Assembly (NCBI GenBank): GCA_033060915.1
Contig: CM065384.1
Coordinates: 11,499,001-11,563,000 of the forward strand
From: Euryodendron excelsum
Lineage: Eukaryota; Streptophyta; Magnoliopsida; Ericales; Pentaphylacaceae
Length of the DNA: 64,000 nucleotides
Reading direction: 5' to 3'
This document shows positions 38,357 to 51,033 of the stretch, in pieces (the first letter of the stretch is position 1; each line of letters starts with the position of its first letter). Below the pieces are notes generated by a model. That model did not search any database. It had not been told where the DNA came from and was given only the letters and a program-made list of their open reading frames with translations. Made by a program: the position numbers and the translations under genes.

Positions 38357-40480
38357 TGTTGGGTCAAGGTTGATCCTTGTTGACTCAAAGTTAATTCCTA
38401 TGTTGATTTTGATGATAACTAAACCTTGTGTTATGTTACTAATAAATCTACTTAGTGTACAGACTAACAAGTTCATAACTTAGACTTAAAGTTAAATCTT
38501 AAGTCTAATACATATCAAGGAGAATGCACAACAAGTTCAAGAAGCAAGCAATGAATTCAAAGAGCTATGCAATGAACCAAACTGAGAAATGATAATTATC
38601 TCTACTTCAAGAAAATATCTTACATTCGGTGAAGATTGATTTGTAAGATAGGTTGAAGACTTCATCAGTTGAGGAAATGGAATGATCAGTTAAAGATGAA
38701 GAATGGAGATATTGTAAATACCTAAAGAAGATTTCATCAGAATACACAAAGATCAGTTGAAGAAGTGCAATGCTCAGTTGAAGAAGAATTGGTTGTTGAA
38801 GAATTTGGAAAATGCTCAAAGAGATGATCTCATCTGGTATGCTAAAGACCAATTCAAGACAACGAGATTGAAGTTGCTGAGAAGATGACTCACAATGAAT
38901 ATCTGATCTCTACATGGAATCCAAAATGAAGAATTGCTATCAAAGAGAGGAAATAAAAAATGAAGCATTGTGAAGCTCTACAGGAAGATTGGCACTCAAG
39001 AAGATGTTTTACAATGATTGAAGAAGCTTTGTAAATGAAGAAGTAAAGTTCAGCTTTAATCAAATAAAGCTTTGAGATTCAAGAAGAAGATCAACATTCA
39101 ATGATTGATTCAATCCAAATTTAAATAGAAGTTAACTCTGATGAGTTAAGAAGATTTGATTGATCATCATACCCCAAAGACATACTCCTTGAAGATCTTA
39201 TACCAGTGCTTTGATAAGCTTGATCAATAGAAATCTAAAGGCTGAATTCTAGGCAATGAGGGGACTCATGAAAATAAGGAGTCGCCTCCTGATCACAGAC
39301 GCTAAAAGGCCTGAAGACATATTGAACAAAGAGGGGACTCATGGAATTGAGGTGTCGCCTCTTGCATACAAAAGCAAATTGTCTGTAAAGACCAAATAGA
39401 AAATGAGCGGGAACATTGCAATGAAGTGTTGTCTCATGAACATAGACGCCAAGGCTGAAAGTTTAAACGATCAATGAGCAGACACATTGCAATGAAGTGT
39501 CGCCTCATGAACACAGATGCCAAGGCTGAAAGTTTAAACGATCAATGAGCAGACACATAAAGATGAAGTGTCGCCTCTTGGTAGCAGAAGCAAAAGGCTA
39601 GAAGTTTAAATGATCAATGAGTGGACACCTAAAGCAGAAGTGTCACCTCATGACAGCAGAAGCCTAGTATGAAGAAGACAGATGAACAAGGAGTCGCCTC
39701 ATCAACCTGAAGAGGGGACTCATGAACTCAATGAACTATATTTGGTAAATGCAGAAGCAAGAAGTATCGACACCACAAAAATGGAGCCGACTCCCTCTGC
39801 TGCAACGGCTACTTTTCTTAACGTTATAACAGACTGGACGTGCATTTATGATACCCAACCACCTCCAACGGATGGAATCAATGCAAGGGTATATATACTA
39901 GCCTCCAACTGCATTTATACATAAAAATCAAGAGGAAGAAACAAGAAGAGACGAAAATCTACTGAATCACTGATATTCTTGAAACATTCTTCCTGTTTTA
40001 TTCCTTTGAGCTTTGATTGTAAATCTACTTTAGTTAGAGAGTTTGTTTGTGAGTTGTATACTCCTATACACTTGTAACTGAGAGTTTGAGAGTTCTCTTG
40101 TATGAAGCAAAACTGTTGTAAAGTTTAAGTGGAGCTTGGACAAAACCACTTGGGAATTGAAGAACTCAGTGAGGAGTTCTTGTAGAGTGAGCTGAGCACT
40201 TCGTCAATCAGCAGCCCATCTTATAATAGGTGATTACATAGTGGAAGAAGGCTTCAAGGAGGTCTTGGGGTGAGGATGTAGACCACGGTTTGTGGTTGAA
40301 CCTTGGTAAATCTGTGTCTCTCCTTTATTGCTCTATTTTCTTTGTTTTCATTGATAACTTTGCTTTGCACATAGATTAGCTATTGCTATATTGTTTAGAT
40401 TAATTTTAATTAATCTTAACTTGTATTAATTCCTGAGAAACCCAATTCACCCCCCTCTTAGGTTGCCTATTGGACCAACA
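38357..40480 (+). mobile_element. Copia-like (SIRE/Maximus-type) solo LTR, 2,124 bp, TSD AAGAC
   Basis: Starts TGTTGGGTCAAGG and ends TTGGACCAACA, flanked by perfect AAGAC copies (38352-38356, 40481-40485). The 3' end contains CCCAATTCACCCCCCTCTTA before GGTTGC, a wording common at the end of large plant copia LTRs. It holds a 70-72-bp tandem repeat and no coding sequence. It is inserted in the antisense ORF. Confidence 0.85.
39258..39700. repeat. Tandem repeat, about 71-bp unit x6, inside the copia-like LTR
   Basis: Each unit holds a GAAGTGTCGCCTCATGA-type core, an ACAGACGCCAAGGCTGAAAG-type segment and GATCAATGAG. The two middle units are nearly identical; outer ones are diverged. Confidence 0.85.
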
Positions 40481-42705
40481 AAGACATCCCTTATCTGGCA
40501 TCGGCGACAGAGTTTAACCTTATCTTTGAGGCGATGATCCCGACAGCATTAGTATAGAGGGTCATAAACATGTGAAGATCCTTGCTCCCCCATGTGGATG
40601 ATGAAGGGTCATTTTCTAACTTGCCCATTGAGATTGAGAACTACCATTACTGGCTTCGCCGGTATGTGTTAGGTCCTAGTAGGCTTAGGGTTCTACTTTT
40701 TGAGACTCCTCTACCCTCTGTGGGATATGTAAACTTCTTGTTCAGGGACGTCATCACAGGCGACAAAATTGAAGACTGATACAAGTGTTATATGATCGAT
40801 TGAGGGCAAGGGTTGCTGAAGTAGCTTCTCTAGAGATATAGCTAGCAGTGGCCAGATCAACACATGATAGCCTACCCTTGAGTACTGCATGAGGGCAGAA
40901 GCGATTACGAGATGCCCCAAATGTTTCTACTCCTCCAAAGGATGATATTGTCGATATTCGGTCTTTGAGAGAGATTGTGGAGTCCCTTACCCAGGAGAGG
41001 GATGCGCTTCTAGCTAGATGTACAGACAATGAGCGGGGCCGGCTTAGATCAACGGCGGCTGGTGATTCTTCAAGTACTTCTCTTTGTAAGCACCCCATTT
41101 TTGCCCGCTCGGCATTCTCCGGCTCAACCGGATCTAGTTTTCAAACACCTTAATACATACAAGCTCAAGACGAGCCGTTCGATCTCCAATCCAACCAACT
41201 AGTAGCTTCTCGAGCCCACAAGGACCCGCTGGAGCTATAAGCACCATCATTTCAGGCAGCTTTCCAGACCAGGCGGTTTTGGAAACCAACGCTATCCAGG
41301 TAGCTTCCCAGGATCAAACAATCTCGGGGACCAAGACCTCATCAAATTCTAGACGGTTCACTTCTAGCACCCGCTAGCTCGCCAATGTAGAATGTCCATC
41401 ATTTGGTAGTTCTCCGAGACCAGGCGTTCTCAGAAACCAACACCACCCTTCCAGGTAGCTTTTTAGGACTAGGCGTTCTCAGGAATCAACACCACCCTTA
41501 CAGGTAGCTCTCTAAGACCGGGCGTTCTTAGAGACCAACACCACACAGGTAGTTTTTCAAGACTGGGTGGTCTCGAGAACCAATACCTGGGTCAACATCG
41601 ATGCCTGCTAGCCTGACTCAGTGAAAAATGACCAAACCTGCCCCTTGGGCCTCCAGGCATGTTTTGGGAAAGTTTAAAAATCCCTCAAAATGGTAAGTCC
41701 ATCCTTCCAAGATGTTGTTAAACCATTAGGCATCCCCCGCACGCCATTTGGTCCAAATCCGGTTCTATTCCGGCTCACTCTGGTCAAAATGACCGTTTTG
41801 CCCCTGAAGGCCTCAGCACGGCACAAACCTTGCCGAACAGTAAAAGACTCTCCCAAAACAATCACTGAATGACCCAGTACGCTTAACACGACACAACAAA
41901 CCATTCCTAACCATTTCCAGCCAATCCTGGCCAAAATGACCATTTTACCCCTGGCAATCCAAACATGCCCTGAAACAGCACCTGGCAATCGAAAGCTCGT
42001 TCATAGATCTTTCCATCGATACGGCTTGATCGGATAGATCACTTCCCGAAGCCCTTCATCGTATGGCTCAAGCCCTGTTACTTTGACAACCCCTAGAGCA
42101 TCTCGCAGATGCTCTGCCAAGGTTGACTTTTTTCCCGATTCCCTTATTAAAACGCATCATCAAATAACTTGATAAAAGCGTAAATCTAGAAATTCCTAAA
42201 AATATTTCCAAAATATCTTCAATCGGTACGGTCCGATCGAAGAGGTCGCTTCTCGAAGGCCTCGATCACACGACACGAAAATAACCACTTTCGAACACTC
42301 TCAGAGCATATCATAGACGTTCCTCAAAAGTGTCCTTTTATGCATACTTCCCGAGACGATATCCCATGCTTCCAAATACAATTCAACCTTTCCAAAAACA
42401 TGAAAGTTCATGAGAAACCCTAAGAGAGCACCGTGGGTGAAACCAATTCCCCCGGAACCTTCTCGGTTGACTCAATTATCAAGATAAAGTTTGGACGAAC
42501 CTTCCCGGTGATGAAGCGTATGCTACATGCGCTCAAATTGTGATCAGATCAACCAATTTTTGATCAACAGTCGAGATTTAACTAGTCCAAAGGGTGCCAC
42601 GTGTCATTATGGCGATGGAACAGTACTTGCACATGTCCTACATGCGCTAGGTCAAATTTTGGCCAGACGCATGTAGCACATGCGCCAAGACTGTTCCAGG
42701 TTGCC

Positions 42706-42713
42706 TATAAATA
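42706..42713 (+). promoter_or_regulatory. TATA box of the LTR at 41085-45676
   Basis: TATAAATA followed by CCAGACC, about 1.62 kb inside the LTR. An imperfect inverted repeat with CATGTAGCACATGCGCC and GCTACATGCGC-type words lies upstream (about 42520-42690). Confidence 0.7.
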
Positions 42714-43963
42714 CCAGACCACCCCTTTGCATATTTCATCTCCGAAATTGATGCGAAGCTTTGCTGAAACTGCTCCAGAATCTCGAATCCTCACATATAT
42801 TCCACCCCTCCAACACTTAGGGTAGATTCCACCTCCCTCAAGCCTATAAACTTCACCTACAAGGCCTTATACACCATTACACACTCCATTCCAGCCCCTC
42901 AAGCCTTCTTGAAGTCATTCAAGCTCCAATCAAGACATCCATTGAAGACTACAAGTGTGTTGAAGGCAAAAGGTGGTATCTCTTTTTCATTTGTGTCTTC
43001 CCCTACTCTTCTCTTCTCCCTCCTAGCCTACTTGGGCTATTCTCTATTTTAATCCCCATCTACAACCCCCTAATCTTGCATGCTTGAGCCAAGAGGGCTC
43101 TTAGATCATGTCTGGAGGAAAGCAAGTGAGAGCCATCGTGTAGGAGGACCTCTCACTAGCCTACTTTGAGATGGTATGGCCTAGGAGTCCCTTATTTATG
43201 TAGTGTAGCCTAAAAGCCTTGTATGTAATCATGACCCCTTGCATATTACTATTTTGATCATGTTTTGTATGCTTGGCTTCATTCTATGCTTATTGTCATG
43301 TTCTACCATGTTTACATTACTCTTATTTTCATGCCATTTCTAAGCTATATATTTCTTTCAAAAATTGTTCCAAGAGTTGGCCCCTTGAAGTTTAGGATGA
43401 AATTTTAGAAATCATGCCTTAGAAGACCTCCTACTAACCCCCTAACTCTCATTTTGGCATCATGACATTTTAATTTGCATAAGGGTTGCTTTCTAATTCT
43501 CTAATTTTTAAGATTTTCATTCTTTTAAGTGTAGCAGTTGGAATGGCCCTATGGAACCCTCTCTTGAGTGGTTTTCCTTTTGTTTGGCCATATGGACCCT
43601 CTCTTGATAGAATGGTTCCCTTGAAAAATGGTTTTCAAAATCCTTCTCAAAAGATGATTTTCAAAAATGCATTCTATCCATCTTTGCATCAAAAATGATT
43701 TTACAAAAGTTGCCATCATTATGTTGATTTTTGGACCCCTTACACTCTTGTCAAGATTATGGTTATAATGGCTATGAGGAAACCTTCCTTGGTATGGTCT
43801 CCAAACACCAACCATATAAACCATACTCTTAGCTAGAGTTAAAATTTTCATGGAAATGATTTGCAAAAAGACTGCCTACCAAAGTCCATTGCATAAAATG
43901 TTTTGTTTTTCAAAACTCTTTTCAAAAGTGCATCAAACAACATTTCAAAATCATCTTTCAATT

Positions 43964-44310
43964 CAACCCTAGGTTAACTTAACCCTAGTTGACCAACCCT
44001 AGGCTAACTTGACCCTAGTTGACCAACCCTAGGTTAACTTGACCCTAGTTGTCCAACCCTAGGTTAACTATACCCTAGTTATCCAACCCTAGGTTAACTT
44101 GACCCTAGTTCACTCACCTTAGGTTGACCTAACCCTAAGTCATCCTAACCTTAGGTTAACCCTACCCTAGTTAGTTAATCCTAAGTTACCTTAACTTTAG
44201 GTTAACCCAACTTTAGTTAGTTAACCATAGGTCATCTTAACTCTAGGTTAACCTAACCGAAGTTAGTTAACCTTAGGTCACCCCTAACCTTAGGCCAACC
44301 AAACCTAGGT
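43964..44310 (+). repeat. Telomere-like tandem array, about 30-bp unit, in LTR U5
   Basis: About five good units, each joining AACCCTAGGTTAACTTGA with CCCTAGTTGACC, then decayed copies. The words are close to the plant telomere repeat, but the higher-order unit is fixed at about 30 bp. Confidence 0.8.
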
Positions 44311-45768
44311 TAGTATACTTCAAGGTTTCAACTCTTGAACCCTTTTCTAAATGATCACTCAATTTTAAACTACTCTCATAACCCATTTTTCCAAAACCCC
44401 CTACTCTCTTGATTTAAAAAAAAAACCAACTCCGTAAACTCTTCCAATGTTCTTACACTCCATCTTCGAGGCATTTCCAAAAATGTTTTCAAAAAGTCAC
44501 AAACCTAAAGTGTCCCTAGCCCTCTCATGGTTAGAGATTCTAAGGAAAAGTGATGAATCAAGAACAACCTCTAAGGTTGTCCATATTAGGATTCTAAACC
44601 GTTAGCCATTTTCAAAAACCACTTTCAAAAACTAATTCATCAAAACATTCTAAAGTCATGTCTCCAAGGTTTCAAAACAAGACTTCAAAAACACTTTCAA
44701 GTTCTCTTGAGTCATGCCAAGGCATTTTTTCAAAACTCCCTTAAGTTGATTCAAAAACATTTTTAAAACATTCCATCATCCAATTTCAAGTCAAAATTTC
44801 CAAGACTATAAAGAATCTTCAACTTCCAAAGACCTTCAAGTGTCTTAAACTTTTCCAAAGATCTCAAAATGTCTTAAACTTTTTCAAAGGCCTCAAAGTG
44901 TCTTCAAACCTTCCAAAGGCCCTAATGCGCCTATTTTTCATCGGGCTCTTGCCTGAACTACGAACGACCTGATTCTCGCCAAATGAGATACGTAGGCAAC
45001 CTAAAATGGTGCGGTCATAATATTTATTTCAACTCCAATCCCTTTTTTAGAAATTCCAATCAATTCAAAGTTTCTATTCCAAACTCTTTCAAAACCCCCA
45101 TTATTTTCAAACTTCTTTCAAAACTTGCATCATGCATCATCCATCCGAAAAGTGATGACTAAACCCTGGTTTCAAAATTCTAAAGTGGATATTAAGTGGA
45201 TAATGGTAACCGGTTATTCTAGTGAGTGAACCAAGGGTGATTAGACATGTAGGTACCGAAAGGGTGAGGTAGGGTGATGATCTTAGGATATCTTCCCTAC
45301 ACGTAACCAACTCCCGAGCCATAGATTTCTATTTTCAAATGACCAAAATGGAGTTATTTTTCGAAAGGGCTTAAATCTTTCCAAAGGTTGCTAAACAACC
45401 TAGTTTTTTAACAACCCTCTCTTGAGGGAGTTTTCAAAACCTTTTCCAAAAACCCTAAGTTTAATCTTTGGATTAACACTTAGTTTTAGGTACCTTAACT
45501 CACCTTAATCAAATTAGGTGACGACTCTTATTTTTCTCAAAAGCCCTTAGTCAAACCAATTTTCAAAACCTAGTGGCACTTGTCCTTCTAGGAGGATGAG
45601 TTCTAGTGACAGAGTTCCGTGCTTTAGGGTCTTCGAGCCGAAAGGACCTTAGACACCCAAAAACCAGAGTGCGACACTCTTGTGGGTGGCGAGCTGATAA
45701 ATCCTTCCTTGGTTGACTCTTCTTTTAATGATGATGGAGAGTGTTACATCTTCGCTCCTCGTTCCTGA

Positions 45769-46949
45769 CTTGTTTCTAGGCTTTTTGATACCTGTATTTG
45801 TAGAGAGACAGATTTCACTTTAGTATTTTCTTCTATTTGCCATATGGCTTTGTAGCCTTTTTTCATATCTGAGGCGTTTTCTCTGCATAGTTAGTACAAA
45901 AGCATGCTTGAGAAATTTGAATGGAAATTACTCCTTTTTGCTTGATGTTTTGACTGACTTATGTCCCAAGAGAGGACCCTCTGCTTCCTTTAAACTTGAC
46001 TAGGCTAATCTGGAGAATGCCTTTGAAGACATCTTCTGACTTATCCATCGTTGCTTCATACCTGTGATTTCTGGGGATGCTCATGCCTTGGATTATCTCT
46101 TGCCCCCAGCCCGCTCTTTTTTTTTGTTACTATTTTTACTACTGGCACCCATGGGGGTTTTTACCAGTCCTAACTCTGTCTTTCTTGCACCAAGGTGCGT
46201 TTTTAAGGTTTTACTAAGGTCAACAATTTTATATCTTGCCACATCACTAGTTTTTTACCTACGGCGCCTTTTTGGGTTTTCACCGCATCCTCGAGAATGT
46301 GATTGTTTTCTCTCTTCTCCCTCTCTCTTTCTTTAGCCAAGTCCTTGATTTTTGTTAAGAAGCTTCTAAATAATGCTTGAGTCATCCACCAGCCTTCTTT
46401 GCTAAGACCGTATTCGGGTGAGCTCATTTGGACTAAGTAATTTAATCTTGATCTGAAAGGACTTTAGGGTTTGTGACGTGGGCTTCTATTTTGAAAAAAA
46501 AAAAGGAAAGGGCTCAAACCTATCATTCTACCTTGGTTTTGATACCCGTGATCATTGTTGATGATATTGGTCCACTGGCACTTTCCTTTCTTTTGCATTT
46601 TACTATTGCCAACTTCTCTCTCTCTGTTTTTTTTTAATGATAGCATTTTTTGGACACTTTCTGCGATTCTTTTTTTTTTTGGGACATATTTTTCTCAGTG
46701 CTTTACTTTGACCCACTATGATCACCAGGTTGGGGGGATTCTTTTGAAAGAAAGTAACTGGCTCAAAAGGGCTTGACAATGGTTACTTTTGACTGTATGT
46801 GAAATGAAATGAGGGTCTCTCTTCATTTCAAAATTAAATTGCTTAGTCCATAGAGCTTTACTACCGAGATTCTAACTATGCCTTATTGATTAGCTGAGAT
46901 TAAGAAAAGGAAATTGCATTGCTTCCAAACAGAAAATAGGAATCCAACT
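45769..46949. other. Spacer between antisense ORF and integrase of the Tat element
   Basis: No coding sequence recognised on either strand. T-rich on plus, with C/T-rich patches (about 46310-46335 and 46615-46680). It would hold the convergent 3' ends of the pol and antisense transcripts. Confidence 0.4.
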
Positions 46950-47593
46950 ATCGAGGTCATATATAGTAATGTTTTATAGTGTCAAAGTTCAATGGGCTAG
47001 GGAATTTACGGCCATCCATTTCCTCCAGAATAAGAGCTCCTCTGGATAGGAGTTTCTTAATTAAGAATGGTCCCTCGTAGTTTGGAGCAAATTTTCCCTG
47101 TGCTACCTCCTAGTGGGGGAATATTTTTTTCAGTACTAAATCTTCTGAGGAATGATCGTGACAGCACTTTCTTGTCAAATGCCCTAGCCATTCGTCTCTT
47201 GTAGACTGTAGCTAACCGCTTCTCATCTAGCATGCAAAGTTGAGTGTATCGGTCTTTGATCTATTCTGCTTCATCTGACTTGGTTTCCATTAAGATTCTT
47301 AAGGAAGGAATCTCATTCTCAATGTGAAGGATTGCCTCTGTGCCATAGACCAAGTCGAAGGGGGTACCTCCTGTAGAAACCTTCATGGTGGTTTGGTAAG
47401 CCATTAGTGCAAATGAGAGCTTCTCATGCCAGTCTTTATAGTTATCAATAATTTTTTGGAGTATTTTCTTGATGCTTTTGTTAGCTGCTTCTACTGCTCC
47501 ATTCATTTGAGGATGGTAGGTGATTGAATTTTAGTGGGTGATGCAAAACCTTTGGCACAATTTTGATATCAATCCACTGTTTAGGTTGGAGGC
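46950..47593 (-). pseudogene. Integrase C-terminal half of the Tat element
   Basis: On the minus strand, SNLNSG (core continuing from 52657) leads to MNGAVEAANKSIKKIL, which carries the catalytic Glu of the DDE triad, then YKDWHEKLSFALMAYQTT and TPFDLVYGTEAILH, characteristic of Tat-clade integrases. A stop precedes the MNGAVEAAN motif and another follows SDEAE, with recognisable C-terminal sequence (KRMARAFDKKV) beyond. The 5' part lies across the inserted solo LTR 47594-52656. It is not functional. Confidence 0.8.
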
Positions 47594-50500
47594 TGTCGCG
47601 CTCAGATTTTTCGCACTCTAGGAATACTCACACAAATGGGAAAAATGTTGTACTCTCTAGTTAGAACTCATCCTCCTAGAAGAATGAGTGCGACTAGGTT
47701 TGAATTGAAAATAGATTTGAATAAAGGGCTTTTGAAAAAGATTTGGAGTCGCTACCTAACTTGATTAAGGTGAGTTAGGTCACTTAAAAACAAAGCATAA
47801 TCCGAAGACTACACTTAGGATTTTTGAAAATGATTTTAAAAATATCTCCTTAAGAGGGGGTTTTTAAGAAAACCAGGTTGTTTGGCAACCTTTGGAAAAC
47901 ATTTAGCCCTTTTTGAAAAATAACTCCTTTTGGTCTTTGAAATCAGTGATTTAGGTTCAGAGGTTGGTTATGTGTAGGGAAGACGCACTAAGCCATCACC
48001 CTACCCTGCCCTTCGATACCTACATGTCAATCTACCCTAGATTCACCTACGAGAGTCTTTAACTAACTAGTGTTCGATCCTATCCACTTTGAAAAAGATG
48101 TTTAAAAAGATATGATGCATGATATGCAAGTGTAAGAAAAGAGAGTTAAAAAATAAATTTAGAAATAGATTTGGAAATGAATTGATTTGATTTGAAAAGA
48201 TAGAGATAGAAGTTTGAATTTGGAAAGAAGGTTTTGGAAATTGAAAATAGAGATTTGGAAATAGAAATTTGGAGTTGGAAGTTTGAAAATAGATTGGAGA
48301 TTTGAAAAGATTGTAGAATTTGAGATTTGGAAAATGTAGAGATAGAGACTTGAAAAATGTGGTGACCGTACCCATGAGGGTTGCCTACGTATCCTTTTGG
48401 AGGAATCAGGTCAGTCGTAGTTCGGACAAGAGTCCGATAGAAGATAGAATGTTTGATTTGAAAAAGGAGTTGAATTGGAATTTGGATTTGACTTGAACTT
48501 AGAATAGAATATTGGAGATTGGAATTTAGAATTTTGAAATTGAAAAGGTTGAATTTTGATTTGGAAAGATAGAACTTAGAAGAAAGATTTAGACTTGTTT
48601 TGGAAAGATGATGGTTTAGAAAACCTAAACTTAGGAAAGATAGGATTTTAGGAAAGGCCTGAAGTTTAAGGAAGGTTGGACTTGAATGTTGGATTTGGAA
48701 AGATCTTGGAAGAATTGGAAACTTGGAATTTAGGAAAGATTTGGATTAGAAAAGTTTCGAATTAGGAAAGTGTTATTTTAGAAAAGCTTTGGAATTAAGA
48801 AAGTTTTTGAAATAGGAAAGTTTTGGAATTAGGAAAGTTTCAACTTAGGAAAGTTTTGAATTTGGAATGTTTTAAAATTGGGAAGTTTTGAAAATTGAAA
48901 AGTTTAGAGAACAAGGAAGTTTTGAAAATAAGAAAGTTTTGAGTTGAAAAAGTTTTGAATTTTGGAAAGATTTGAAATTTAAAAAGTTTAAGATTTAGAA
49001 AGTTTTAGAGTTTTAGAAAATCTTGAGATTAGGAAAGGTTTGAATTTGGGAAAGGTTCGAAAACTTAGATTTGGAAAGTTAAGATTTGGAAAAGGGTAGA
49101 ATTAGAAAAGATGCAGAAGTTAAGTTTTAAAATTTAGGAAAGATTTTTATGTTCAAGTTTTGAAAACTTAGGATTTAGGAAAGTAGAAGATTAGGAAGGA
49201 TTTGAATTAGGAAAGATTTAGACTAGGAAGGGATTGGGTTTTGTTTTTAAAAGAGAAAGTTTGATTTTGGTTCCAAAAACGGAGGATTGGATCTAGTTTC
49301 CTAAACGGAAAGATTGGATTTCATTTTTTAACGGAAAGATGAGATTTGGTTTCCTAAAAGAAAGATAGGATTTGGCAAGGATTTAAAAAGAGAGGTTTTA
49401 GAAATCCTAGATTTGAAGAACTATAGTTTTGACGTAGAAAATAGGTTTTTAGAAATGTGTATAGTCTGAATGTGAAAACAAGAGGTTTCAGAAACCTAGG
49501 TTTTAAGGCATGTTTGAAAACTATGCTTTTGGAAAGAAAATTAGGGTTTCCTAATTGTTCGCTCTAAGGCATGACTTAGGTTCTAAGGAAAGAGTTTTTT
49601 GGAAAGTGCTTTTTTGGAAATGAAGATTTTTTAGAAGGAAAATCCTAGAGGGGAGCTTCTAGAAGGAAGATTTTGGAAAGAGAGTTTTTTAGAAAGATTT
49701 TTGGAAGAAGATTGTTGGAGAGAGTTTTTAGGAAAGATTTTTAGGGAGTGTTTTTAGAAAGTGAATTTTGAGGAGAGAGAGTTTTTGGAAAGAGATCCCA
49801 GTGAGGAGTTTTTTTTTTAGAAAGAGATTTTTAAGAAAGAGATTTAGGAAAAGGTTTTTCTAAGAAGGAAACCTAGGGAACGTTTTTGGAAAATGGACCT
49901 TGACGAGAGTGTTTTGGAAAGGAATTTAAAAAGAGAAGTTTTGGAAAATAGATTTTTGGATGGAGTTTTTAAAAAGAACTTTGGAAAGGAGAGTTTTTAG
50001 AAAGTATGTTGAAAGATGAAGTTTTAGGAAAAGAGATTTTTGAAAATAGAGTTTTTTAGAAAGTATAAAAACATCTCACCTTCCTAAAGTAATTCTAACC
50101 ATAAGAAGGCTAGAACCACTTTAAGAAAGTAGTTTTGAAAACAACAAGGGTTGAAAATATGGACCATATTAGTCACTTTTAATGTAACACTTTCCTAAAG
50201 CAATCCTAGCCATGGAAAGGCTAGAATCACCCTAGGATTGTGATTTTGAAAACAAATTTTGAAAAAGAGGATTTTGATGCAATCTTGAAAGCAAGTTTAA
50301 TGCAAATTTTGAAAACGGGTTTGAAAACGATTTTTGGAAGATGCAAGATAATGATATGCACAATGCAAGTTTGGGGTCGTGAACATACAAGGTTAAGGCT
50401 TCATCACATAATTAAGGGGGCCGAACCCATGTGGTCTCCGGTTAGACTAAAAGAAAGCCCCTGACACGGTGACTCTCCAATAGTCCAATCCTACACATGG

Positions 50501-50951
50501 ACAGAGAATCCCCTTGTTTCAAGCATGCAAAGAAAGGAGGGGAAAAAGATGGGGGATTAAAATAGAGAAAACCCAAGTGGGTTAGGAGAGAGTAGAGAGA
50601 GGGGGAAGTGCGGAAATTTAAAGAGAAAGCCTACTGTATGTCTTCTTTATTTTGCGCGCCTTGCTTTTCTTCGGTCTTCATCTTGACCTTCGTCTTCAAT
50701 CTTCAAGAGTTGTCTTCAATCTTTAAACTATAGATTGTAGCTCTTCAAGTCTTCAAAAGAGGGTTGGAGGTTAGTGTATAAGTGTATAGGGATGTGTATG
50801 AGTGTATAGGAGGCTAGGGTTTAGTGTATGGTGGCTAGGGCTTGGAAAACCTAAGGAAGCTAGGGTTTAGGGAGTGTTCAAGCTTTGTATATCAAAATAT
50901 ATGATTTCTAGACTGAGTTTGCGGATCCCTTTCACGCTGGAAGAGGCTCTG

Positions 50952-50959
50952 TATTTATA
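50952..50959 (-). promoter_or_regulatory. TATA box of the LTR at 47594-52656
   Basis: TATAAATA on the minus strand, followed by CAGAGCCTC. The palindrome at 51013-51033 lies about 55 bp upstream. Confidence 0.72.
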
Positions 50960-51012
50960 GACATGGAATAGACCGGCGCCTGTTGCAGTGGCGCTAGGCC
51001 AAAAATGCTTCC

Positions 51013-51033
51013 GGCGCCACTAGGAGTGGCGCC
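51013..51033. promoter_or_regulatory. Perfect GC-rich palindrome beside the LTR TATA box
   Basis: Arms GGCGCCACT and AGTGGCGCC around a 3-bp spacer. Related versions lie upstream of the TATA at 31213 (about 31100-31195) and near 35865 before the antisense ORF. A possible protein-binding site or RNA hairpin. Confidence 0.6.

Larger units (their letters stand above)
41085..45676 (+). mobile_element. Tat-lineage solo LTR (form A), 4,592 bp, TSD CTCTT
   Basis: Starts TGTAAGCACCCCATTTTTGC and ends CAGAGTGCGACA, flanked by perfect CTCTT copies (41080-41084, 45677-45681). It has U3 modules, a TATA box, a long U5 with a telomere-like array, and the end block GGTGACGACTC then CTTCTAGGAGGATGAGTTCTA. 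There is no internal coding region. Inserted in the antisense ORF of the minus-strand Tat element. Confidence 0.87.
37377..45768 (+). pseudogene. Antisense extra ORF (aORF) of the Tat element, DUF7745-like, split by two solo LTRs
   Basis: Starts ATGGAAGAC at 37377 just after a splice acceptor; segments 37377-38356, 40481-41084 and 45677-45768 belong together. The motif RFEECELTPTPHEYDFLL resembles the ELTPT-EEY motif of a plant retroelement-associated domain (DUF7745, from memory). Later parts include FLFSRF, NFLFRDVITGDK, a coiled-coil-like SLREIVESLTQERDALLARC and an end NDDGECYIFAPRS before TGA at 45766-45768. Stops (TGA after 11 codons, TAG, TAA) and frameshifts show it is dead. The frame continues exactly across the 41085-45676 insertion once one CTCTT copy is discounted. 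The role of such ORFs is unknown; relatives occur as antisense or extra ORFs in Tat and Ogre elements. Confidence 0.65.

Noticed and set aside
43964..44310. True interstitial telomere
   Set aside because: The 30-bp mixed unit and the same position in three LTR copies show it is part of the LTR.
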